Origin: Liolophura sinensis | Taxonomy: Eukaryota > Mollusca > Polyplacophora > Chitonida > Chitonidae | Assembly (NCBI RefSeq): GCF_032854445.1 | Contig: NC_088296.1 | Coordinates: 19,087,485 to 19,151,484, forward strand | DNA length: 64,000 bases | Reading direction: 5' to 3' | The notes under the pieces: model-generated | Database searches by the model: none | What the model saw: the letters and a program-made list of their open reading frames with translations, nothing else | Told to the model about the DNA's origin: nothing | Made by a program: the position numbers and the translations under genes | Part shown: positions 1 to 10,682 of the stretch, one piece after another | How the letters are laid out: each line of letters begins with the position of its first letter | How positions within the stretch are numbered: the first letter of the stretch is position 1

Positions 1-245
1 ATAGAAATGAAATCTGATAAATTTAAAATGACTAACTAACGTAATGAATACCGTAATACAAATGAAATCTGATAAATTTAAAATGGCAAACTAACGTAAT
101 GAATACCGTAAAACAAATGGAATTCATTAAATTTAAAATGGCTAACAAACGCAGTGAATACCGTAATACAAATGAAATCTGCTAAATTTAAAATGGCTAA
201 CGTCCTGAATACCGTAAAACAAATGAAATCCTTTAAATTTAAAAT
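1..245. repeat. Tandem repeat, ~55-bp unit, continuing past the left edge
   Basis: The segment aaatgaaatctg...taaatttaaaatgg...gaataccgta recurs with starts near 5, 60, 115, 170 and 221, giving a 55-bp period (last step 51). The copies differ by point changes. A minus-strand open frame over it is only translated repeat, so I treat it as non-coding. Confidence 0.85.
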
Positions 246-310
246 TGTGTACAACAGCATACAAAAGGGACATAACACCAAAACATAGCTCTATTCAATA
301 TAGATTAGTA

Positions 311-362
311 TATTTATTTATTAAGTTGATTGAAGACTTACGCTGTACTCAAGAATATTCGA
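311..362 (-). mobile_element. Degenerate tail of the tRNA-derived SINE
   Basis: The (TTTA)n run followed by ttgattg and ttacgctgtactcaagaatatt matches the 3' end of the SINE seen intact at 17709-17980. The rest of the element is absent. Confidence 0.6.
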
Positions 363-757
363 TTAGTATATAACATAAGCATATTTATGCATAATTATGT
401 ATGTAAATGCCTATAGTTTAAGTTAAACTTTAAGTATGAAATGGCTAAGCACGAGAAGAGAGCGTATACCTTAACATTATACTTCTTAGATATTAGTTAA
501 CAAATTATTATATTCCCATTTAAATTTGAAATGATTTACGATAGCATACACATATACCATATAAGCTAATAACACAATTTGTCAAATGTATTTTAACAAA
601 GTTAAATGATTAACTCAGGACGAATAAAAATATAGCTAAGACACCGCTTGAAAAACGACCTGCATTTAAAAGCTTAATTATCATTTAACAAGTTGAATAG
701 GTAGGCCTACTTTTAATTTAAAATTATTACCTTTGAAGAAAACGAGAACCTGTCTGA
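363..757. other. AT-rich sequence, nothing recognised
   Basis: No gene, RNA or repeat is recognisable. If the exon at 763 belongs to a minus-strand gene, this is its first intron. Confidence 0.5.
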
Positions 758-762
758 CATAC

Positions 763-859
763 CTTGTTTGGGAGAAGTCTTCAGCTTGGCTTATTGATCT
801 ACAGAGCTGACAGATTCATTGATGTGTGTCCAAACATCTCAGCATCCCGAGATTTTATA
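763..859 (-). promoter_or_regulatory. TATA box and 5' UTR exon of a putative galaxin-like paralogue
   Basis: On the minus strand a TATAAAA box (853-859) is followed about 90 bp later by a splice donor (AAG then GTATG, exon end at 763). The segment aligns with the promoter and first exon of the galaxin-like gene at 19668-19760. Both share ctgacagattc, tgtccaaacat, the TATA position and a donor at the same distance. The coding exons would lie left of this window. I infer a second member of the galaxin-like family; this could also be a stranded promoter duplicate. Confidence 0.55.
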
Positions 860-899
860 CAGTGTTGAACCTACACAAATTTATTTATGGAAACTGTTT

Positions 900-1275
900 A
901 ACAGGATATAAATTATTGGACTCACCCCAAAAACGCCAACGTCTCGTCGTCGGTTGGAGAATAAAGGAAACTTACGTTAATTACAAAATTTTACCTTGAT
1001 TATTCACCTATACACGTTTTGTTCTAACTGACTAGGAAAATAGATATTACCGGAGTCGGCGCGGCTCTTCGATGGCGTCTTGAAGACTGACATACTCTAT
1101 ACCACAAAATTAACCGCGAAGAGTTAAGTGGCAGGGGTTCAAGTTGCATCGTGTCGTGATGTGTAGCTCCCGGAAAAAGATAACATATCCTAGACACACC
1201 CATGTAATGAGGTACACAGATACTTTGCGTGTTGTCAGTCAAAGTATTTGTATTTACAACCTTGTCCCATTGTAT
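900..1275. repeat. Upstream block shared with the galaxin-like gene
   Basis: Similarity to 19770-20165 continues from the promoter outward, for example gttttgttctaactgactaggaaaa here against a near match at 19885. It ends with tatttacaacct...cccat. The promoter-distal part also recurs, more diverged, at 3020-3200, 4570-4790 and 5715-5920. Confidence 0.5.
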
Positions 1276-2434
1276 TTGTGACTTGAGCATGTCATCCCCC
1301 CCCCCTCCAACAAAAAACAAACAAAAACAACAAAAAAGTGATGCACCTATGAACTAATAAATGTGCCTAGGTTAAGTATATTGACAGCAACGCGATATTA
1401 TAGTGTCATTCCCCCAAACGACTATACATGAATGTGAGACCCTTGAGGGCTAAACATCATACGGATTGACCATACAACAACGGTCTATAATATAAAAAGG
1501 CTCCGTGTTCTAGTGCAACAATGCTCTTACTGTGCACTGCCTAAAAGCGTTTTGTGAGCACGCGTGCGGTGAAAAGGAAAATACGACAAAGCATTTGACC
1601 ACATTGGTGAACGTTAGAAGTGGCCTTACACGGATAAGCCACTGGTCAAGGATAAAGCGTCTTTGGTTAATTTTCTGTGTTAACTCTCGTGACTTTGCCG
1701 CAACTGTTCCTCGATAAGCAAGCGGTTGAATGCATATATTAGCATATGAAAGACTGTAGCATATTCTGACCCAGTGGTATCTCTGAATATTCTTTTTAAT
1801 GATAAGGTACTAGAGAAATCGACTTGTCTGTTTTTGTTTGTTTCTTTTTTATTTATTTTTTTTTTTTTGTTTTTGTTTTTTCTTTGAGGGGGGGGGGGTG
1901 TCTTCAAGGATACCTGTGAAACTCGTAGAATTAAAATTGTATACCTATAAATATGGAGGAAAAAAGAGTAAATTCCAACACGGAAAAAATATGTAAGTAA
2001 GACGTTTTACAATACTAATGACCTTTGATCTCATTTGTAAATTGTCTTTAAATCATGACACCACTCTTTATTTTGTTGCTTTGCTTTGACTTTGATGAAA
2101 ATTTCAAACTTACAAACCTGAGCCAGAAAAGTTAATAGGAAATGGATTTAAACACAATAGTTTAGGCGTTTCTTAAATTGCTTCGCTCTATTTAAGAGCT
2201 TATTTCCTACAGTATCATTTTTATTTCTGCACTCAATTCTACTTAATTTTAAGTTACACCCGAAATAACGTACGTCACGCTATAAGATCACCATCAACGC
2301 CTTTCAATATCAGTTGTACGGGACATCCAAGCAAAGCTCTCCCGATTTGCCTGTATTTGTGGAGAACGTTTACAATTTGAATTTGATGCCATGTCTAGAA
2401 TATCCATCGTGTCTAACAACACAGCACTCTGGGC
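1276..2434. other. No gene recognised; T-rich and G-rich runs
   Basis: Holds a C-run near 1300, a T-run and G-run at 1850-1900, and a TATA-like stretch near 1490 on the plus strand with no exon I can follow. The short open frames here show no domain or splice pattern. Confidence 0.5.
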
Positions 2435-2700
2435 AATTCAAAACTTCTGTTGTCTAGTAAATTGTCTTTAACATCACTGTATTTTGTACCTAATTTTTGC
2501 TTAAGTTATGGCGATTGGGGTGTGTAAATTGATATTTTTTAAGCATCTGTATGAAGTGTTGGGAAAAAAGACGTAACAGAGGTCACTTGACAAGGTGTCG
2601 CATTTGACCAGGTGCGCATGACAACTTACCAGCTGTCACAATGTAGCCGCTGCTTCAGTGGCACTGTCTATGCTGCAGTCTTTTATATGTGTTTGCCCTG
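2435..2700 (+). repeat. Diverged copy of dispersed repeat R1
   Basis: Contains the R1 landmarks tttgtacctaattttgctt-like, a central gap, and accagctgtcaca...gctgct, which are in the same order in the better copies at 39317-39560 and 62340-62560. It is the most diverged copy in the window. Confidence 0.45.
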
Positions 2701-2808
2701 CATCTTTGAAAATTTTTGACTGCTTTTCTCCTACATGCTACTAGCATTATGTGATTATATGTGTATACTTTGTACACATTTTATATATTATTTCCATTGG
2801 GAATTGAT

Positions 2809-2937
2809 TTATTTATTTGATTGGTGTTTTACGCCGTACTCAAGAATATTTCACTAATGCGACGGCGGTCAGCATTATGGTGGGTGGAAACCGGGCAAAG
2901 CCCGGGGGAAACCCACGGCCATCCGCAGGTTGCTGCA
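2809..2937 (-). mobile_element. 5'-truncated tRNA-derived SINE with target duplication
   Basis: Minus-oriented SINE, tail (TTTA)n at the left. Body with acgccgtactcaagaatattt and the GGGCAAAGCCCGGG segment. Exact 10-bp target duplication gggaattgat at 2799-2808 and 2938-2947. The tRNA-like head is missing, which fits 5' truncation. Confidence 0.9.
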
Positions 2938-3019
2938 GGGAATTGATGTTTTAAGTTGTTTTAGAAGTAAGCCTGACGATTGTCGTGCTAGATCGCCCAT
3001 ACACGGATGATATACGAAT

Positions 3020-3200
3020 GTCATGCCACTGTCCTACAGCCTTAAAAGCAGCAAAACCACAAATCCTAAAATCACAAGATATCAGTCTGCAGCCAGGACC
3101 CGGCAGCATCATGACACTTCCCGATGCACGCGCCCTAGTCATGATTTTGGCAAGTTAACGATTTGACACACGATGATTTGTATTTATAACCTGATACCAT
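3020..3200. repeat. Copy of the dispersed upstream block
   Basis: Shares gcaaaaccacaaat, gatgcacgcgccctag and tatttataacctgataccatt with copies at 4570-4790, 5715-5920 and 19960-20165. Confidence 0.5.
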
Positions 3201-3209
3201 TGAAATCTG

Positions 3210-3375
3210 TTTATTTATTTGGTTGATGTAATTACGCCATACTCAGTAATATTTCACATATACGACGGCGGCCAGCATTATGGTGGGAAGAAATAGGGCA
3301 GAGCCCGCGGAAAACCCACGACCGTCCGTAGGTTGATGGAAGACCTTTCATCGTACGGCAGCAAAAGAAGCACCA
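3210..3375 (-). mobile_element. Diverged tRNA-derived SINE, truncated
   Basis: Tail TTTATTTATTT then a diverged body with acgacggcggccagcattatgg, ending near tcgtacggc. No head and no clear target duplication. Confidence 0.8.
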
Positions 3376-3719
3376 TTGTAATCATTATCTAAAGTAAAAA
3401 TGCATGAACGAACTAATACAAGCACTGGTTATGCATGTACTTACGCAAGACAGCAAGGCAGTATTCGGGTACAAGTCAGCTGTCCTTTGAAACTATGCAT
3501 TACATGCATGTGAATGGGTAAAGCCCCTTTGTATGAGCTCCTAAGATTTTGCTGCTATTAGTGATTTTTCCTGCTTAACTAAATGATTTTGTGAAAATTA
3601 GCAGACGAGAATTTGTCGTGAGTTTCGTTTTATTAGGTCAGCTTTGATTCATTGGTGATATTTCATTATTTTATTGCTTCGTTATGTCTTCGTTTACGTT
3701 CAGAATTGTACCAGATGAG

Positions 3720-4010
3720 ATGCCACGAGATAGAAAAGCACATGAGAAATAGATTTAAATACAGAGCTCAATGTTTATATGGTTCGCCTTACTAAGGTGT
3801 ATATTTCCTCATCCAGTATATTTTTTTCTGTGCAAATCCATTAATTCTACAAACTTTTCGGTAAAACCCAGAGGAAGAAAGGATATTGCTATACTGTCAT
3901 TGACGAAGATTTTCCCCTGGATATCTGGTATGTTACATCCCTGTCAAGGAAAAGACTTAATTTCCTTGTTCCGAATGCCTCAGGGCTAAACAAAATACCT
4001 ACAGAGATAA
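3720..4010. repeat. Degenerate duplicate of 5225-5500
   Basis: Common landmarks in the same order: aaggtgtatatttcc / aaggtgtgtattttt, ttttttctgt, gaagaaagga / aaagaacgga, gacgaagatttt / gcgaagactt, and cagggctaaac / aggggctaagc. The similarity is low but collinear over about 280 bp, so I read it as an old tandem duplication. Confidence 0.45.
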
Positions 4011-4569
4011 TTCATGTGTGATTCTTCTTACTCTATATATGTGCTGCGTATCGGGCCGACAAAACAGCTTCGGGGTAGTGTGTAGAGGGATTACCACTAC
4101 GCATGTCTGATACGTGATATTCATATATCCATGCAGGCAGAGAATATCTTTGTAGTTGTGCAAACTCTTATTATCCTTTAGCTAATATGTTTAAACAACC
4201 CATAGCAGAGATTACTGACAAACGAAACCATATTTAATAATGAAAACAAATTCTTTATATTTCTGCCAAAAAAAAACAACAAAAAAAAAACCATATTTTT
4301 GCTTGTCAGAAAATATCAACCTCCACTGACATAATTAAATATCGGTTCGAAAAAAGTTACAAACCCGCCCAGATGATAAATTTACAAACTCCATTGCAAG
4401 CTTTAGCAAAAGCACTTGCAAAGACGTGGATAATATTTTATGAAATTTAATTATTTGGACCGTTAAAAACAATAGCTAAAGTTCCATTACATTTGCACTC
4501 ATCGATTTTTTGCTAAAAAGTCTCTGGTTTAGTCTCTTTAAATTTTACAATTGCTATTCTGATCGCCTA
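4011..4569. other. No gene recognised
   Basis: AT-rich, with A-runs near 4270. No open frame, domain or repeat family that I can support. Confidence 0.5.
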
Positions 4570-4790
4570 TTTAGTGCTATTCCCAAGCCTACCATACCGC
4601 AAACCTCAAAGTTAAGCGTAAATGTTAAATTACGTGAGAACGTTCTGTAGTTAAGCCCCTTTAGCGTGATGATGGCCCCGGATGCACGCGCCCTAGCGAT
4701 GAGGTTGACAAGTGCTCTGCAAGATAGCGATTGAACACGATATATATATTTACAATCTCACCCGACTTTGTGAAAAAAGAAAGGTGGGTG
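4570..4790. repeat. Copy of the dispersed upstream block
   Basis: Contains aagcctaccataccgcaaacc, ggatgcacgcgccctag and atttacaatctcaccc, collinear with 5715-5920 and 3020-3200. Confidence 0.5.
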
Positions 4791-5224
4791 ATCCAATACA
4801 CGCTCCTTAGATAGAAACACTACATGTACAGGAAAACGTTCGTATGCTAAAAATAATGCAGCCTACGACACTGTAGAGCCTACGTTTACATATATGTTAG
4901 CTAATCGATTTAGGGTGCATGATGGTCATCAACGTTCCGCAAATTTCTTGAATTTGTCGTATTGGTAGGGCTATCATTGTCGGATAACTGGTTTCGTTCA
5001 AATTTGTAGAGGAGAACTTTTACAACACCCGTCGCTTTCAGGTGACACGTTCAAACTTAATTGTGGAGCACTGGTCGCAATCAAATCAAACAACCGATCA
5101 AAACAAAACTCCCCACATGTCGGTGATCTCATGTGAAGATTTGCGATTTGTCGTGACATTTTCAATATCTTTATTGTTTTGAGCTCAAATCATAAAATTA
5201 TTTTTGATGCAAACACGAGATGGA

Positions 5225-5500
5225 AAAAAGTTTGGAAGTGTATATAAATACACAGGGTGGCATTTGTTAATTTGATTTGCTCCATTGCAGCTTATGTTTC
5301 CCGAAGGTGTGTATTTTTTTCTGTAAAAATCGCTAAGTTATACTCACTTTAAAGCTACACTCAAAGAAAGAACGGATACCCTCATACAGCCAGTGGCGAA
5401 GACTTGTTTGCTGAATGTCAGTGGTGTGTGACATCCGTGATACAGAAACGTTTTAATTTATTTCTCCCGTTGCCAGGGGCTAAGCATGGTAATGCATGCC
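5225..5500. repeat. Degenerate duplicate of 3720-4010
   Basis: See 3720-4010. Carries a TATA-like tgtatataaataca at 5239 on the plus strand, but no following exon can be supported. Confidence 0.45.
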
Positions 5501-5714
5501 CACTAATTGAGATTGAGCGTATTATTTCTCATTCTGTATTACAGTGGGCTGAAAAGACCGCTTTGTTGTGAGATATGGAGTGAAAACTGCTGACACCTGT
5601 GCATCTGTCGCACACGATCATTTTATTCAGGTAGTGTAGTTTTTTGGACGTATCAGCTTTGTGTTGTTCTTTGCTTATAATGACATTTCTTTTTAAAGAG
5701 CGCGTGCTTGCTAC

Positions 5715-5920
5715 TGCTTTCAAGCCTAACAGACCGCAAACCACAAACCACAATATTAACCGCAAAATGTTAAAATTACAGGAATTTGGTTTGTAGTCAG
5801 GCCTCTGAAACACGATAATGAACCAGGATGCACGAGCCTAAGTGTTGAGGTTGACGAGTGCTTTGACACTTACCGATTGGACATCAGACTGATATTTACC
5901 ATCTGATCCCATGGTCTACA
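5715..5920. repeat. Copy of the dispersed upstream block
   Basis: Contains aagcctaacagaccgcaaacc, aggatgcacgagcctaa and gatatttaccatctgatccc, collinear with 4570-4790. The spacing of the copies at 3.0, 4.6 and 5.7 kb suggests old tandem duplication of a roughly 1.1-1.6 kb unit. Confidence 0.5.
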
Positions 5921-6680
5921 TTATTTAAATATAATTAAAGACATGTTCATTAAAGCTGGCAAATGGTCACACGTAACCGGTGAAATACGGCACAAATTAC
6001 CTCAGTCATGGTTTTTTTTATTCTAACTGCTCATGTAAATCCATAAAAAAAAGTATCAATTTACTCGCCCCTGAGCACCATGGCCTGACAAGGCATGTTT
6101 TTGAATCAATGGTTTGTAACGGGTTAAGAAGACCCCCCCCCCCCCCCCCCCCAAACACACACACACACACACACTTCCAATCCTCACCGAATGTCTACTC
6201 TTTGTGATATCCGCCGGGCGGAAAAGACTACTTTATGTGTCCAGATTGCCTCAGGCAGAACAGCGTTATCCATGTCAAACTAATTGACCTCACTTATTCT
6301 CAGTCTGCATAACGACAGACTGACAAGACGATTTAGCCTCAATGCACAGTGAAGAAATGAGTGTACATGCGCGATATATATATTTGAGATATTCTTGAGC
6401 ATGGCGTATAGCCGCAGTCATTTGTAAATTGTTGTCCGTTGCTGAATGTGAAAATCGCCTATGTACATGTACATCGATCATCGACTACTCTGGCCAATGC
6501 ATAATTACGGCTTAGCGCCACATCGGTAGGATTTCAGCCATATCATTGAGAGAACATGTTTAAGCTGCGAGGCAGTGGATGGTTTTCGATACGGTACATT
6601 GTAATGAGAAAATCCAAAATGAAACAAAAACAGACGGACAAGTTCAAAAAACAACTAAAAATAGCACAATCGTCAGCTAA
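5921..6680. other. No gene; (C)n(AC)n microsatellite and a fragment of a second SINE
   Basis: 6133-6174 is a C-run followed by (AC)n. At 6505-6550 gcttagcgccacatcggtagg and atttcagccatatc match the 3' part of a second SINE type, better preserved at 10540-10603 and 18180-18240. Nothing else is recognised. Confidence 0.6.
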
Positions 6681-6770
6681 ATTTATTTATTCACTTGATT
6701 GGTATTTACGCCGTAATCAGGAATATTTCATTTATACGACGGCGGCCAGCATAATGGTGGGTGGATACCC
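6681..6770 (-). mobile_element. Short tRNA-derived SINE fragment
   Basis: TTTATTTATT tail, gattggtatttacgccgta, and acgacggcggccagcataatgg. Truncated after ggtgggtgg. Confidence 0.8.
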
Positions 6771-7091
6771 ACATCGATCGCTGGGCTCCTGTGCCATTGG
6801 GGAACGTCATTTACAACAAACGTCAGTTCACTCTCGAACAGTCACAGTATTTTGTATTATATATATGTAATATGAAATTAGCCGAAGACAGAACATGTCG
6901 TTTACATATGCATCTACAATAGGCAAATCGACAACTCTACATATCATTTGAATAGGTAACAGCTAAAAGCGTGTTGAATAATCTGTATTCATTGTAAACA
7001 TCCTAGAGTGTTAAACTGCATTGGAAATAAATAAATTTACATTGACCTTCGGAACTATATCCTATTTAAAGAAGACTATACAGAAGAGTAC

Positions 7092-7312
7092 ACTCAAAAC
7101 TTAGTCTGTTAATTTTAACAGAAAGTTTGACTCCAGAATGTATTCTGCTATTGTAACAGATTGTTCTGTTAAATATAAAACACACATTCAGTTACATCAA
7201 CATCAAGATTCCGTTAGATGAACAGGATATTATGTTGAATATGACAGAATTCACCATAGCATTACTCAGACAACAGACTTTCTGTTAAAATTACCAGACT
7301 AATATTTGAGTC
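7092..7312. mobile_element. MITE with ~35-bp terminal inverted repeats
   Basis: The left arm 7092-7126 (actcaaaacttagtctgtta...) is the inverted partner of the right arm 7276-7311 (...accagactaatatttgagt), with only a few mismatches. The outer bases are TA, C, ACTCAAA on the left and TTTGAGT, C, TA on the right, which fits a TA target duplication as in Tc1/mariner-type non-autonomous elements. The ~150-bp core has no coding potential. The superfamily assignment is inference. Confidence 0.75.
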
Positions 7313-7518
7313 TAAAACCAAAGCAGCGACGACTGGAAGTATTGTAGTTAAGAAATGTTCACAAGTAGCCGGTGAAAATAATACAATCAATCGTTCAACT
7401 GCCGAATATACTCGATCTTAACAAAAAAAACAAACAAAAAAAAAAAAACAAAAAACACTCTGCCCAGTATATTAAATTAAACATAAGTACAACATTTCCA
7501 GATCGCTAATGTAAATAT

Positions 7519-7553
7519 TTATTTATTTATTTCATTGGTGTTTTATGCCGTAC
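7519..7553 (-). mobile_element. Very short SINE 3' remnant
   Basis: (TTTA)n, then ttcattggtgttttatgccgtac, matching only the extreme 3' end of the SINE. Confidence 0.6.
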
Positions 7554-8340
7554 CCATTGTTTAGATGATAGAAAGTATTCAAATATAAATTGCACAATAC
7601 AAAAGAAATCCTGTCTGATCAGCTTGAACCGAGCTGTTTCATAACTTAAGAATTTGTTAATGAGCAGTGTCTAGTGTACTTTCTCGTCAACTTTAAAACA
7701 CCACAAACAGGGACCGTCTGATGTTTTTTTCACAAAACTGTTAAATCTCATCTACTATTAAATTAAGTTAAAACACAATAGTGCTTCCTTATGCTTATGA
7801 TGAAACCCATTTGTGCTGTAACAACAAAAATTAGAAGAATGCGGTTGTGTGGCCTTTATTTATATAGTACAAATACGTGAGTCACTCAATGTACCAGCAT
7901 GCCTAATACGTACAAGATATTTATTGCTGCCAATACATTTGCATTTACTCTAAATAAAATGCTGTAAACTATTCCAAGAGGCGTAATTATTTCCTGTATA
8001 GGCAAGATCACACGAAAAATATGTTGTCAGCGGACTGACATTCCGGTTACCTTCTATCTTGAATGCAATCCACGCTATTTCTGTCATATATCCAGGGTAA
8101 AAAATGTATTTGCTAGCTTGAGAACTGCGTAGGCCTTGTGGATAAATAATGTTTAGACTAGTTGTATTGACGTAGAAAGACATGTTTTTGCTTGCATATG
8201 ACTGCAATTCGTCCACATGTTTTGAATTTATCCCGGTACTAGCAAAATACCCCCATTGTAAGAGGAAATTTTGTTCTGTGATATCTTTGCCAATACAGTA
8301 ACTGTGAAACAGTACGTACATCAAAGATTAACGCAGATGA
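7554..8340. other. No gene recognised
   Basis: A 124-residue minus-strand open frame (7950-8324) has no recognisable domain, splice context or repeat. I do not call it a gene. Confidence 0.5.
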
Positions 8341-8344
8341 ACCT

Positions 8345-9960
8345 GCACATAAATAACCCCAGAATTGACACCCCAGTTGGTCCCACAATACTGGCAGCAT
8401 TTCTCCTAAGTACCTATAGTTCCAAATACATCAGACTTGACACCTCGGCTGGTCACACAATAGTGGCAGCAATTCCTCTAAGTATCTATAGTTCCAAATA
8501 CATCAGACTTGACACCTCACTTGGTCACACAATAGTGGCTGCCATTCCCCTAAGTATCTATAGTTCCAAATACATCAGACTTGACACCTCAGTTGGTCAC
8601 ACAATAGTGGCAGCAATTCCCCTAAGTATATATGGTGCCAAATACATCAGACTTGACACCTCAGTTGATCACACAATAGTGGCAGCAATTCCCCTAAGTA
8701 TCTATAGTTCCAAATACATCAGACTTGACACCTCAGTTGGTGACACAATAGTGGCAGCAATTCCCCTAAGTACCTATAGTTCCAAATACATCAGACTTGA
8801 CACCTCACTTGGTCACACAATAGTGGCTGCCATTCCCCTAAGTATCTATAGTTCCAAATACATCAGACTTGACACCTCAGTTGGTCACACAATAGTGGCA
8901 GCAATTCCCCTAAGTATCTATGGTGCCAAATACATCAGACTTGACACCTCAGTTGGTGACACAATAGTGGCAGCAATTCCCCTAAGTATCTATAGTTCCA
9001 AATACATCAGACTTGACACCTCAGTTGGTGACACACTAGTGGCAGCAATTCCCCTAAGTACCTATAGTTCCAAATACATCAGACTTGACACCTCACTTGG
9101 TCACACAATAGTGGCAGCAATTCCCCTAAGTATCTATAGTTCCAAATACATCAGACTTGACACCTCAGTTGGTGACACAATAGTGGCAGCAATTCCCCTA
9201 AGTACCTATAGTTCCAAATACATCAGACTTGACACCTCAGTTGGTGACACAATAGTGGCAGCAATTCCCCTAAGTACCTATAGTTCCAAATACATCAGAC
9301 TTGACACCTCAGTTGGTGACACAATAGTGGCAGCAATTCCCCTAAGTATCTATAATTCCAAACACATCAGACTTGACAAGTTAGTCACGGAATACAGGCA
9401 GGAATTCCCCTAAGTACCTACAGTGCCAAATATACCAGAATTTACACCCTAGTTGGTCACACAATACTGACAGCCATTCTCCTAGGTATCTGTTGTGCCA
9501 AAATAACCCGGACTTGACACTTAAGTTGGTCACACAATAATGACAGTAATTCCTCTAAGTATCTATAGTTCCAAATACATCAGACTTGACACCTGAGCTG
9601 GTCATACAATACTGACAGCCATTCTCCTAGGTATCTGTTGTGCCAAAATAACCCGGACTTGACACGTAAGTTGGTCACACAATAATGACAGTAATTCCTC
9701 TAAGTATCTATAGTTCCAAATACCCCAGTCTTGACACTCAAGTTAGTTAAACAACAATAATAGCAATTCCCCATAGTACCTATGAGTGCAAAATACCCGA
9801 GACTGAAGTTAGTCAGACAATAATGACAGCAATTCCTCTAAGTATTTATAAGTGCCAAATACCCCAGACTTGACACTTAAGTTAGTCATAGTATAATGAC
9901 ATCGACTTCCCTAAATACATCAGTCGTGACACCCAAGTAAGTCAGACTATATTTATATTT
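8345..9960. repeat. Minisatellite A, 72-bp unit with 288-bp higher-order repeat
   Basis: About 14 good copies of a 72-bp unit (ccaaatacatcagacttgac ... gcaattcccctaagtat) from 8345 to 9410, then degenerate copies to about 9960. Variant units recur every four copies: the cacttggtcac variant is at about 8515, 8803 and 9091, the gctgcca variant at 8536 and 8824, and the ggtgcc variant at 8629 and 8917. These are 288-bp steps. Because 72 is a multiple of three, a 380-residue frame stays open on the plus strand (8271-9413). The related copies at 12.7-13.1 kb do not keep it open, so I treat the array as non-coding. Confidence 0.9.
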
Positions 9961-10095
9961 TAAGACAGGCTACAGGACTTTAAGTGCACTGGGAGTTTGG
10001 GGGTGCAGGTGTTGGTCTATTAATTGTGTTGAAGACCCATAGCTACATGTACAAGGCGCGATTTGGTAGACGGAAAGGGAATTTCTAAACCGGCC
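9880..10095. repeat. Flank of minisatellite A, duplicated at 13100-13235
   Basis: The end of the array and what follows (ctacaggactttaa, then ccatagctaca...cgatttggtagacg) reappears at 13138-13230 as ctacaaaactttaa and ccatagctaca...cgatttgatagacg. So the array and its flank were duplicated as one module. Confidence 0.65.
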
Positions 10096-10499
10096 TGTCT
10101 ACGAGGACGGTGGGAAATCAGCGGGCGACTGTGCTCATGTGTCCGTCTCTGCAGCCTGGCTTTCGTTGAAGATGTCTTCTACACATTACAGATTACCGAG
10201 GCGTGGGAAAATGAAAACGGTCAGCCAGGGATGAAGGCATGCCACTTTAGACCTCGCAGTCAGCTGAGGTTATTTTAATTTAGCTGTCAGCTGATAAATT
10301 CTGGTACTTCGAGGATTTTGTTCATCTTTAAAAATCTAAACGACCAGCCTTATAACCCTGAAGACGACGCCAACCTATCATGTTTTCACAGCTATTTGTT
10401 GTAGATATACGTGTAAGTGAAACATTCTTCAGAAGGGTAAGGCCTGCACGTGTAAATAAATAAACAAATAAAAAAGATAGTATCCTTGTCAGTGGTTGC
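10096..10499. other. No gene recognised
   Basis: Unique sequence between repeats. A 71-residue frame (10063-10278) lacks supporting features. Confidence 0.45.
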
Positions 10500-10539
10500 T
10501 CTAACATGCAGCCAACCCGGATCATTTTACACCATTTTC

Positions 10540-10603
10540 TTAACTCATATGACTGAAAAATTGTTGAGTACGATGTTAAACCCCAAGCACTCACTCACTT
10601 ACT
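10540..10603 (+). mobile_element. 3' end of a second SINE type, (CACT)n tail
   Basis: atatgactgaaaaattgttg, then acgatgttaaacccc, then (CACT)n. The same 3' motif in the opposite direction, with an (ATTC)n tail, is at 18180-18240. The head is not recognised here. Confidence 0.6.
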
Positions 10604-10682
10604 CCCCAATACGCGTTTATTCAAGTAATTCACGAAAGTATAACCATGTGCTAAATTTTAAACACTTTCTGGTATGTTTACA

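Noticed and set aside
8271-9413. 380-residue open frame on the plus strand
   Set aside because: It is entirely the 72-bp minisatellite. Related arrays at 12.7-13.1 kb are not open, and there is no signal peptide, domain or splice context.
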